Source of the DNA: Streptomyces maremycinicus
Lineage (GTDB): Bacteria; Actinomycetota; Actinomycetes; Streptomycetales; Streptomycetaceae
Direction: 5' to 3'
Assembly (NCBI RefSeq): GCF_001184025.1
Contig: NZ_BBYG01000021.1
Location: forward strand, 124,001-188,000
DNA: 64,000 nucleotides
Part shown: one piece after another, positions 16,645 to 23,772 of the stretch
Layout: the number at the start of each line of letters is the position of its first letter
Numbering within the stretch: the stretch's first letter is position 1
Program-made: the position numbers and the translations under genes
The notes under the pieces: model-generated
Told to the model about the DNA's origin: nothing
The model's database searches: none
Seen by the model: the letters and a program-made list of their open reading frames with translations, nothing else

Positions 16645-17552
16645 GCAGCGTGGCGTTCGAGACCCAGCGTGCGGCCCTGGCCGACGTGGTGGCCATCCCG
16701 GTGACCCCGTTCGCCGAGGACGGATCCGTCGACGGCGACGCCCACCGGGCCCTGCTGCGGCGCCTGCTCGACGGCGGGATCACCACCCTCACCCCGAACG
16801 GCAACACCGGCGAGTTCTACGCCCTGACCCCCGAAGAGCGCCGCCTGGTCACGGAGGTGACCGTCGAGGTGGCCGGCGGGCGGGCGGCGATCCTGGTCGG
16901 CGTCGGACACGACGTCCCGACCGCCGTCGCCTCCGCCCGGCACGCCCGGGAACTGGGCGCGCAGATGGTGATGGTCCACCAGCCCGTCCACCCCTACGTC
17001 TCGCAGCGCGGCTGGGTCGACTACCACCGGGAGATCGCGGCGGCGGTGCCCGAGCTGGGCGTCGTGCCGTACATCCGCAACGCGCAGCTGCGCGGCGAAC
17101 GGCTCGCCGAACTCGCCGACGCCTGCCCGAACGTCATCGGCGTCAAGTACGCCGTCCCGGACGCCTCCCGGTTCGCCGCCTTCGCGCGGGACGCGGGCCT
17201 GGAGCGCTTCGTCTGGGTGGCGGGACTCGCCGAGCCCTACGCGCCCTCCTACTTCTCCGCGGGCGCCACCGGCTTCACCTCCGGGCTGGTGAACGTCGCC
17301 CCCGCCGTTTCGCTGAACATGATCGAAGCGCTTCGATCGGGGGACTACCCGGCCGCGATGAAGGTGTGGGAACAGATCAGACGCTTCGAGGAGCTCCGGG
17401 CCGCCAACGGCTCCGCCAACAACGTCACCATCGTGAAGGAGGCGCTTGCCTCCCTCGGGCTGTGCCGTCGCGAGGTCCGCCCGCCGAGTCGGCCGTTGCC
17501 CGAGGACGAGCGCGCCGAGGTCGCCGCCATTGCCGCCGGATGGTCCATATGA
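16641..17552 (+). CDS. DapA-family lyase/dehydratase, probable 2-keto-3-deoxy sugar acid enzyme
   Basis: A 303-residue class I lyase of the dihydrodipicolinate synthase superfamily. Visible are GNTGEFYALTPEE (carboxylate-binding loop), Tyr144 (VVPYIRNAQ) and Schiff-base Lys169 (VIGVKYAVPD). Being squeezed between a GntR sensor and an IlvD/Edd dehydratase, each overlapping by four bases, it most likely acts on the 2-keto-3-deoxy acid made by that dehydratase, either cleaving it by aldol reaction or dehydrating it to alpha-ketoglutarate semialdehyde as in oxidative L-arabinose use. True lysine-pathway DapA is unlikely in this setting. An 18-bp perfect palindrome sits in its coding sequence at 17321. 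Confidence 0.75.
   Translation: MSSVAFETQRAALADVVAIPVTPFAEDGSVDGDAHRALLRRLLDGGITTLTPNGNTGEFYALTPEERRLVTEVTVEVAGGRAAILVGVGHDVPTAVASARHARELGAQMVMVHQPVHPYVSQRGWVDYHREIAAAVPELGVVPYIRNAQLRGERLAELADACPNVIGVKYAVPDASRFAAFARDAGLERFVWVAGLAEPYAPSYFSAGATGFTSGLVNVAPAVSLNMIEALRSGDYPAAMKVWEQIRRFEELRAANGSANNVTIVKEALASLGLCRREVRPPSRPLPEDERAEVAAIAAGWSI
17321..17338. promoter_or_regulatory. Perfect palindrome with GAAGCGCTTC core inside the lyase gene
   Basis: GATCGAAGCGCTTCGATC is a perfect 18-base palindrome of the LacI-operator kind, coded with several codons that are rare here (gaa, ctt, cga). The core GAAGCGCTTC recurs at 17551-17560, at the start of the next gene. Confidence 0.4.
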
Positions 17553-19294
17553 AGCGCTTCGACGATCAAGCCCGCAAACGCCCGGAGGACCTCAGAAGCC
17601 ACCAGTGGTACGGCGCCGAGGGCCTGCGCTCCTTCAGCCACCGCGCTCGCACCCGCCAGCTCGGCTACCTGCCCGAGGAGCACCTCGGCAAGCCGGTCGT
17701 CGCGATCCTCAACACCTGGTCGGACATCAACCCCTGCCACGTCCACCTGCGCGACCGCGCGCAGGCCGTGAAGCGGGGCGTGTGGCAGGCGGGCGGATTC
17801 CCGCTGGAGTTCCCGGTCTCCACGCTCAGCGAGACCTTCCAGAAGCCGACCCCGATGCTCTACCGCAATCTGCTCGCGATGGAGACCGAGGAGCTGCTGC
17901 GCTCCTATCCCGTCGACGGGGCCGTGCTGATGGGCGGCTGCGACAAGACCACCCCCGCGCTGCTCATGGGCGCGGCCAGCGTCGACCTGCCGACGGTCTT
18001 CGTCCCGGCCGGGCCCATGCTCCCGGGCCACTGGCGCAACGAGGTCCTCGGCTCGGGCACCGACATGTGGAAGTACTGGGACGACAAACGGGCCGGCCTC
18101 ATCGGCGACTGCGAACTGGCCGAGCTGGAGAGCGGCCTCGCGCGCTCGCCGGGCCACTGCATGACGATGGGCACGGCGTCCACGCTGACGGCCGCCGCGG
18201 AGGCGCTGGGTGTGACGGTCCCGGGCGCGTCGAGCATCCCGGCCGTGGACTCCGGGCACGACCGGATGGCCGCCGCCGCGGGTCTGCGCATCGTCGAACT
18301 GGTCCACCGGGACCGCAGACTGAGCGAGATCCTCACCGCGGACGCGTTCGAGGACGCGGTGACGACCGTCCTCGGCCTCGGCGGTTCGACCAACGCCGTG
18401 ATCCACCTCATCGCCATGGCGGGCCGCGCGGGCGTCAAGCTCACCCTCGACGACTTCGACCGGATCGCCCGGACGGTCCCCGTGCTCGCCGACGTACGGC
18501 CGGGCGGCCAGAAGTACCTCATGGAGGACTTCCACTTCGCGGGCGGACTCCCCGGCTTCCTCTCCCGGATCCCGGACCTGCTCCACCTGGACCGCCCGAC
18601 GGTCTCGCACGACACCCTGCGCGAGCAGCTCGCCGGCGCCCGGGTGCACGACGAGGACGTCATCCGTCCCCGGCACAACCCGGTCGCGAGCGAGGGCGGG
18701 GTCGCCGTCCTGCGCGGCAACCTCTGCCCGGACGGCGCCGTCATCAAGCACATCTCCGCCGAGCCGCACCTGCTCCGGCACACCGGCCCCGCGGTCGTCT
18801 TCGACGACTACCGGACCATGCAGCGCACCATCAACGATCCGGAGCTGGGGATCACCGCCGACACCGTCCTGGTGCTGCGCGGCTCCGGTCCCAAGGGCGG
18901 CCCGGGGATGCCCGAGTACGGCATGCTGCCCATCCCCGACCATCTGCTCAAGCAGGGGGTGCGGGACATGGTGCGGATCTCCGACGCCCGGATGAGCGGG
19001 ACGAGTTACGGCGCGTGCGTCCTGCACGTGGCGCCCGAGTCGTACGTCGGCGGGCCGCTCGCCCTGGTGCGCACGGGGGACCCGATCACGCTCGACGTCG
19101 AGGCCCGTTCCCTCCGGCTCGAGGTGGACGACGAGGAGCTGGAACGGCGCCGGGCGCAGTGGACGCCGCCCCCCGCCCGGTACGAGCGCGGATACGGCGC
19201 GCTCTACAACGATCAGATCACCCAGGCCGACACCGGCTGCGACTTCGAGTTCCTGGCCCGCCCGGGAAAGGTCGCGGACCCGTACGCGGGCTGA
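17549..19294 (+). CDS. IlvD/Edd-family sugar-acid dehydratase (L-arabonate dehydratase type)
   Basis: A 581-residue iron-sulfur dehydratase. Three conserved cysteines are Cys63 (TWSDINPCHVHL), Cys131 (LMGGCDKTTPA) and Cys204 (SPGHCMTMGTAST), the set that holds a cluster in pentonate/hexonate dehydratases; the C-terminal SGTSYGACVLHVAPE is also diagnostic. It removes water from a sugar acid to give the 2-keto-3-deoxy acid. The context (DapA-family lyase before it, sugar ABC importer, Gfo/Idh dehydrogenase and GH43 after it) argues against branched-chain amino-acid synthesis. L-arabonate is my preferred substrate; xylonate, galactonate or fuconate are possible. The ATG overlaps the previous stop by four bases. 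Confidence 0.8.
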   Translation: MKRFDDQARKRPEDLRSHQWYGAEGLRSFSHRARTRQLGYLPEEHLGKPVVAILNTWSDINPCHVHLRDRAQAVKRGVWQAGGFPLEFPVSTLSETFQKPTPMLYRNLLAMETEELLRSYPVDGAVLMGGCDKTTPALLMGAASVDLPTVFVPAGPMLPGHWRNEVLGSGTDMWKYWDDKRAGLIGDCELAELESGLARSPGHCMTMGTASTLTAAAEALGVTVPGASSIPAVDSGHDRMAAAAGLRIVELVHRDRRLSEILTADAFEDAVTTVLGLGGSTNAVIHLIAMAGRAGVKLTLDDFDRIARTVPVLADVRPGGQKYLMEDFHFAGGLPGFLSRIPDLLHLDRPTVSHDTLREQLAGARVHDEDVIRPRHNPVASEGGVAVLRGNLCPDGAVIKHISAEPHLLRHTGPAVVFDDYRTMQRTINDPELGITADTVLVLRGSGPKGGPGMPEYGMLPIPDHLLKQGVRDMVRISDARMSGTSYGACVLHVAPESYVGGPLALVRTGDPITLDVEARSLRLEVDDEELERRRAQWTPPPARYERGYGALYNDQITQADTGCDFEFLARPGKVADPYAG

Positions 19295-19343
19295 CGCCGG
19301 CGCACCACCACAGTCCCGGCCAAGAACGCACCACGCATCACGA

Positions 19344-19355
19344 GAAAGCGCTTCC
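19344..19355 (+). promoter_or_regulatory. LacI-like operator candidate before ABC importer
   Basis: GAAAGCGCTTCC, a near-palindrome with the same AGCGCTT core as the sites at 17321 and 17551, 50 bases after the dehydratase stop and before the importer genes. No LacI gene is in the window. Confidence 0.4.
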
Positions 19356-19383
19356 TGCGTGACGCGCCCCGCCCGCGCACGGC

Positions 19384-19497
19384 ACCGAGAGACGTACCGA
19401 CAGCCGCACCGAGACGCACCGAGACGTACCGACAGCCGCACCGAGACGCACCGAGACGTACCGACAGCCGCACCGAGACGTACCGAGAGACGTACTG
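19384..19497. repeat. 32-bp tandem repeat in importer leader
   Basis: Two perfect 32-base units (19408-19439 and 19440-19471) are flanked by partial copies; each unit is itself built of 10-base ACCGAGACGT-like modules. Since 32 is not a multiple of three, it is not a coding repeat. It fills most of the 219-base gap before the importer's first permease gene. Confidence 0.85.
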
Positions 19498-19513
19498 AGA
19501 ACGGAGAACAGTC

Positions 19514-20449
19514 ATGGCCCAAGCCGCAGCCGTGGCGAAGCCGCCCGCGCCACCCCGGCGGCGCCGTGCCTCCGCCACGCCCCGCAGACTGCCGTACCTG
19601 CTGATCGCGCCGGCGGCCCTGCTGATGCTGGGCTTCATCGCCTACCCGGTCATCAGCGTGTTCTACTACAGCCTCCAGAACTACAACCCCACCAAACCGT
19701 GGCGCAACGGCTACGCGGGCTTCGACAACTTCGTCCACGCCTTCACCGACGACCCCCAGTTCTGGGACACGCTGACCTTCAGCGCCCAGTGGGTCTTCGT
19801 CGAGGTCGGACTCCAGCTGCTGTTCGGTCTGGCGCTCGCGCTGATCGTCAACCAGACCTTCGTGGGGCGCTCGCTCGGGCGGGCGCTGGTCTTCTCCCCG
19901 TGGGCCGTCTCCGGGGTGCTGACCTCCGCGATCTGGGTACTGCTCTACAACTCCCAGACCGGCATCACCCGTTACCTCGCGGACATGGGGGTCGGTGAGT
20001 ACGGCACCAGCTGGCTGTCGGACACCTCCACCGTCTTCCCGGCGGCGATCGTCGCCGACCTGTGGCGTGGTGTCCCCTTCTTCGCGATCCTCATCCTCGC
20101 CGACCTCCAGTCCGTCTCCAAGGACCTGTACGAGGCCGCCGAGGTCGACGGCGCCAGCAGGATCAAGCAGTTCTGGCACATCACCCTGCCCCACCTGAAG
20201 GACGCCATCGTCCTGTCCACCCTGCTGCGCGCGGTGTGGGAGTTCAACAACGTCGACCTGCTCTACACGCTCACCGGCGGCGGTCCGGCGGGGGAGACCA
20301 CCACGCTCCCGCTCTACATCGCCAACACCAGCGTCGACGCACACAACTTCGGCTACGCGTCCGCCCTCACCACGGTCGCGTTCGTGATCCTGCTCTTCTG
20401 CTCGATGGTCTATCTGCGGCTGAGCAAGTTCGGAGGAGGCGAAAAGTGA
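19514..20449 (+). CDS. ABC sugar permease, MalF type
   Basis: A 311-residue permease with a basic Ala/Pro-rich N-terminus and six membrane segments. The EAA loop is EAAEVDGASRIKQFWHITLP. It starts after the 32-bp repeat array with GGAG before the ATG, and its stop overlaps the next permease's GTG. With the MalG-like partner and the lipoprotein at 25439 it forms a carbohydrate importer lacking its own ATPase gene. Given the surrounding enzymes, pectin- or arabinan-derived oligosaccharides are the likely cargo. Confidence 0.87.
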   Translation: MAQAAAVAKPPAPPRRRRASATPRRLPYLLIAPAALLMLGFIAYPVISVFYYSLQNYNPTKPWRNGYAGFDNFVHAFTDDPQFWDTLTFSAQWVFVEVGLQLLFGLALALIVNQTFVGRSLGRALVFSPWAVSGVLTSAIWVLLYNSQTGITRYLADMGVGEYGTSWLSDTSTVFPAAIVADLWRGVPFFAILILADLQSVSKDLYEAAEVDGASRIKQFWHITLPHLKDAIVLSTLLRAVWEFNNVDLLYTLTGGGPAGETTTLPLYIANTSVDAHNFGYASALTTVAFVILLFCSMVYLRLSKFGGGEK

Positions 20450-21345
20450 TCACCAAGGAGGCCACCGAAATCACACCCGTCCCCGTGCGCGTGACCGGCG
20501 CGCCCGACCGGCGCCCGTCCCGGCACCGGCGTGCCTGGGACGAGGCCCCGCGCTGGCAGATCTACCTCCCCCTGTCGATCTACCTGGTCTTCACCCTCGT
20601 CCCCTTCTACTGGATCCTCCTGTTCGCGCTGCGCCCGGCCGGCTCGACCTCGCTCGTCCCGTGGCCGATGACCTTCGAGCACTTCGAGAAGGTCTGGAAC
20701 GAACGGGACTTCGCCGTCTACTTCCAGAACAGCGTGCTCACCGGTGTGGCCACCCTGCTGCTCACCACCGGCGTCGCCCTGGCCGGCGGCTACGCCCTCG
20801 CCCGCTTCGACTTCAGGATCAAGCGCGGCTTCATGCTCGCCCTGCTGTGCACCCAGTTCGTGCCGGGCGCGCTGCTGCTGGTGCCGCTCTTCCAGATCTT
20901 CGCCGAACTGAAGATGATCAACTCGCTCGGCAGCGTCATCATCGCCGAGACGGTCTTCCAGCTGCCCCTGTCGATGATCCTGATCAGCGGCTTCATCCGG
21001 AACGTGCCGTACTCCCTGGAGGAGGCCGCCTGGGTCGACGGGTGCAACCGGCTCACCGCCTTCCGGATCGTCGTCCTTCCCCTGCTGCGGCCCGGGCTGA
21101 TCGCCGTCGGCTCCTTCGCCTTCGTGCACGCCTGGAACCACTTCCTGTTCGCCCTGATGTTCCTGTCCGACCAGACCAAGCAGACGATCCCCGTCGGCCT
21201 CAACACCCTCATGAGCGCGGACAGCGTCGACCTGGGCGCGCTGGCCGCGGGTGGCATCATCGCCGCCGTCCCCGTGGTGCTGGTCTTCGCCTTCATCCAG
21301 AAGTGGCTCATCACCGGCTTCAGCGCGGGGGCGGTGAAGGGGTGA
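20446..21345 (+). CDS. ABC sugar permease, MalG type
   Basis: A 299-residue permease with six membrane segments and the EAA motif EEAAWVDGCNRLTAFRIVVLP. GTG at 20446 follows a strong GGAGGAGG site and overlaps the previous stop (GTGA). Its C-terminal LITGFSAGAVKG is typical of MalG homologues. The stop codon itself overlaps a GTG that opens a small downstream frame. Confidence 0.87.
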   Translation: MITKEATEITPVPVRVTGAPDRRPSRHRRAWDEAPRWQIYLPLSIYLVFTLVPFYWILLFALRPAGSTSLVPWPMTFEHFEKVWNERDFAVYFQNSVLTGVATLLLTTGVALAGGYALARFDFRIKRGFMLALLCTQFVPGALLLVPLFQIFAELKMINSLGSVIIAETVFQLPLSMILISGFIRNVPYSLEEAAWVDGCNRLTAFRIVVLPLLRPGLIAVGSFAFVHAWNHFLFALMFLSDQTKQTIPVGLNTLMSADSVDLGALAAGGIIAAVPVVLVFAFIQKWLITGFSAGAVKG

Positions 21346-21707
21346 GGACCCGTCAGGCCGCGCTGCCGATTGCCGCGTCGGGGCCGCTCCGCGGGTTCGC
21401 TCGGAGCCAGGCCCGGGAAGTCGCCCGTGACGTCCGCGCCGCCGACGGCGGCCGGGCGGCCCCCGGCTCGGGCACCACCCGAGGCGCGGCCGCCGCCGAC
21501 GCCCACCTCACGACCGTCGACGACCGCGCCGCCCACCTCACGACCGCCACCGACCGCACCGGACTCGTCCGCGCCCGGGACGGCGGCCGCGAGCGCGACC
21601 TCACGGCGGTCGTCGGCCCGACGCCTACCCTGCACGGAAAGATCGACAGCGCCGCGGTGGCCGACCGCGAGGCGGCACGCGGCGCGGGCGCAGGGAGGAT
21701 CCCATGA
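21342..21707 (+). CDS. Small hypothetical protein, translationally coupled on both sides
   Basis: A 121-residue frame that starts with GTG overlapping the permease stop (GTGA, with GAAGG just before it) and ends with TGA overlapping the ATG of the Gfo/Idh gene (ATGA). Third codon positions are almost all G or C, as in real genes here. The product is Arg/Ala/Asp-rich with an internal near-repeat DAHLTTVDDR / AAHLTTATDR and no membrane segment or known domain. It may be a real coupled gene or a decayed one that keeps ribosomes moving to the next start. No function is proposed. Confidence 0.4.
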   Translation: MRTRQAALPIAASGPLRGFARSQAREVARDVRAADGGRAAPGSGTTRGAAAADAHLTTVDDRAAHLTTATDRTGLVRARDGGRERDLTAVVGPTPTLHGKIDSAAVADREAARGAGAGRIP

Positions 21708-22918
21708 GCACCGCCGGACCGATGAACACCGCCGAACCGATGAACACCGCCGAACCGTTGAGCAGCCCGGTCCCGATCGTCCTCGCGGGTGCGCGCGGCC
21801 ACGGCCGCTGGCACCTGGACAACATCCGCCGGCTCCAGGACAAGGGCATCGTCCGCCTGGCGGGCGTCTGCGAGCTGACCCCGCTGACCCCGGCGGAGAT
21901 CCCCGAAGGGCTGGGCGCACCCGAGCAGTCCGCCGACTTCGGCGCGCTGCTGGACACCACCGGCGCCCGGATCGCCGTCGTCTGCACCCCGATCCCCACC
22001 CACACGGACCTGGCCCTGATCGCGGCGCGCAAGGGGGTGCACCTGCTCCTGGAGAAGCCGCCCGCGCCGTCCTACGCCGAGTTCCGGCGGATGGCGGACG
22101 GGGTCGCCGAGGCGGGCGTGGTCTGCCAGATCGGCTTCCAGTCGCTGGGCTCGCACGCCGTGCCCGCGATCCGCCGGATGATCGACGACGGGGTGATCGG
22201 CGAGGTCGCCGGCGTCGGCGGCGCCGGGGCCTGGGCCCGGCCCGAGGCGTACTACCGGCGGGCGCCCTGGGCGGGCAGGCGACGGCTGAACGGCGTCGAC
22301 GTGATCGACGGGGCGCTCACCAACCCGCTCGCGCACGCCGTCGCCACCGCCCTCGCGCTGGCCGGCGCCACCCGCGCCGCCGACGTCACCGGCATCGAGA
22401 CCGAGCTGGCGCACGCCAACGACATCGAGTCCGACGACACCTCCTGCGTCCGCGTCACCACGGCCGACGGCCGCGAGATCGTCGTCGCGGCCACGCTGTG
22501 CGCCGAGGACCCCGACGACCCGTACGTCGTCGTGCACGGCGGACGCGGCCGGATCACGTACTGGTACAAGCAGGACCGGGTGCTGCTCCAGCGGGCAGGC
22601 CACGGTCCCGAGGAGTTCGAGTACGGCCGCACCGACCTGCTGGAGAACCTCGTCGACCACCTCACCGACGGCACGGAACTGCTGGTCCCGCCCGCCGCGA
22701 CCGAGTCGTTCATGCGGGTCGTCGAGGCGATCCGGGTCGCCCCCGACCCGGTGCGGATGCCCGACGACGCCTGGCGCCCGCTGCCCGACGAGGAGCGGCG
22801 GGTCGTCCCCGGCATCGACGGCCTCGTCGCGGCCGCCGCCGACACCCTCGCCCTCTACTCCGAACTGGGCGCCCCCTGGGCGTTCACGACCGCGCACCCG
22901 AAAGAGGTGAGCCCCTGA
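21704..22918 (+). CDS. Gfo/Idh/MocA-family sugar dehydrogenase
   Basis: A 404-residue oxidoreductase. After an 18-base repeat coding MNTAEP-like hexapeptides (residues 1-18) comes the Rossmann fold with IVLAGARGHGRWHLDNI, then VCTPIPTHTDLAL and the family signature LLLEKPPAPS, whose Lys is catalytic. The C-terminal alpha/beta domain is present. This family includes L-arabinose 1-dehydrogenase of Azospirillum, which feeds an arabonate dehydratase, so a sugar 1-dehydrogenase role fits the IlvD and DapA neighbours. Myo-inositol-like or glycoside oxidation are alternatives. It overlaps its neighbours by four bases and one base. Confidence 0.78.
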   Translation: MSTAGPMNTAEPMNTAEPLSSPVPIVLAGARGHGRWHLDNIRRLQDKGIVRLAGVCELTPLTPAEIPEGLGAPEQSADFGALLDTTGARIAVVCTPIPTHTDLALIAARKGVHLLLEKPPAPSYAEFRRMADGVAEAGVVCQIGFQSLGSHAVPAIRRMIDDGVIGEVAGVGGAGAWARPEAYYRRAPWAGRRRLNGVDVIDGALTNPLAHAVATALALAGATRAADVTGIETELAHANDIESDDTSCVRVTTADGREIVVAATLCAEDPDDPYVVVHGGRGRITYWYKQDRVLLQRAGHGPEEFEYGRTDLLENLVDHLTDGTELLVPPAATESFMRVVEAIRVAPDPVRMPDDAWRPLPDEERRVVPGIDGLVAAAADTLALYSELGAPWAFTTAHPKEVSP

Positions 22919-23772
22919 TGACCGCAACCGCCCAGGACGCACCGGTCGTCCTGCGTGTCGCCGGCCGCCCGGTCGCCCGCTACGTGCCCCGGCCCGAGCT
23001 GCCCGCCCGGCTCTCCCCGCGCCCCTATCTGCACCCCGTCACCACCCTGGCCGGCACGGCGGTCACCGAGCTGAGCCCGGCCGACCACACCCACCACCTC
23101 GGCGTCGGTGTAGCCGTACCCGACGTCGAGGGGCACAACTTCTGGGGCGGACGCACCTACGTCCGTGACCGGGGCCCCACCGAGCTCGACAACCACGGCG
23201 CCCAGCGGCACGGCTCCTTCCAGCTTCGTGACCCCGACGGCTTCGTGGAGGAGCTGCGCTGGGTCGCCTCGGGAACGGAGCTGCTGCGCGAGCGCCGGAC
23301 GGTCGCGGCCACCGAACTCACCGACACCGCCTGGGCGCTGGACTTCACGTTCTCCCTGACCAACGTCACCTCCCGCCCGCTGTCCATCGGCAGCCCGGCG
23401 ACGAACGGGCGCCCCGGAGCGGCCTACGGCGGTTTCTTCTGGCGGGCCCGCAAGGAGGACACGGCACCCGAGGTCTTCACCGCGGACACGGAGGGCGAGG
23501 CATCCGCCCACGGCGCCCGCGCCGACTGGCTCGCGCTGGCCGGCGACCACTGGACCCTGGTCTTCGCCGGCGCCACCGGTGCCACCCGCCGCGATCCCTG
23601 GTTCGTCCGCACCGCCGAGTACCCGGGCGTCGGTTCCTCGCTGGCCTCCCGGGAGAGGCTGCCGGTCCCGCCCGGCGAGACGGCCGTACGCCGGATCGTC
23701 ACCGTCGTCGCCGACGGCCGCCTGGACCGGGGCGAGGCGGCGGCCCTGGTACGGAAGGCGGTCGGCCGGTGA
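22918..23772 (+). CDS. DUF6807 (PmoA-like) family protein
   Basis: A 284-residue cytoplasmic beta-rich protein. The His-rich signature YLHPVTTLAGTAVTELSPAD-HTHHLGV, then GHNFWGG and HGAQRHGSF, matches the PmoA/DUF6807 group of unknown activity, which often sits beside Gfo/Idh oxidoreductases in sugar loci. The histidines (HTHH; NHGAQRH) could bind a metal or act on a sugar ring. Its start overlaps the dehydrogenase stop by one base, so the two are probably made in fixed ratio and may work on the same intermediate. The family name is recalled from memory. Confidence 0.65.
   Translation: MTATAQDAPVVLRVAGRPVARYVPRPELPARLSPRPYLHPVTTLAGTAVTELSPADHTHHLGVGVAVPDVEGHNFWGGRTYVRDRGPTELDNHGAQRHGSFQLRDPDGFVEELRWVASGTELLRERRTVAATELTDTAWALDFTFSLTNVTSRPLSIGSPATNGRPGAAYGGFFWRARKEDTAPEVFTADTEGEASAHGARADWLALAGDHWTLVFAGATGATRRDPWFVRTAEYPGVGSSLASRERLPVPPGETAVRRIVTVVADGRLDRGEAAALVRKAVGR

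Noticed and set aside
16641..17552. Lysine-pathway dihydrodipicolinate synthase
   Set aside because: Operon context and neighbours are those of sugar-acid use; no lysine gene is near.
17549..19294. Branched-chain dihydroxy-acid dehydratase
   Set aside because: The gene lies in a sugar operon and the sequence has the Cys and C-terminal pattern of sugar-acid dehydratases.
19384..19497. CRISPR-like array
   Set aside because: The 32-base units are directly adjacent with no unique spacers, and no cas gene is present.
17345..20344. A 999-codon open frame on the minus strand opposite the IlvD-type and permease genes
   Set aside because: It mirrors genes with strong motifs on the plus strand; its composition is the Arg/Gly/Val-rich, His-poor type expected of antisense frames in GC-rich DNA and it has no domain.
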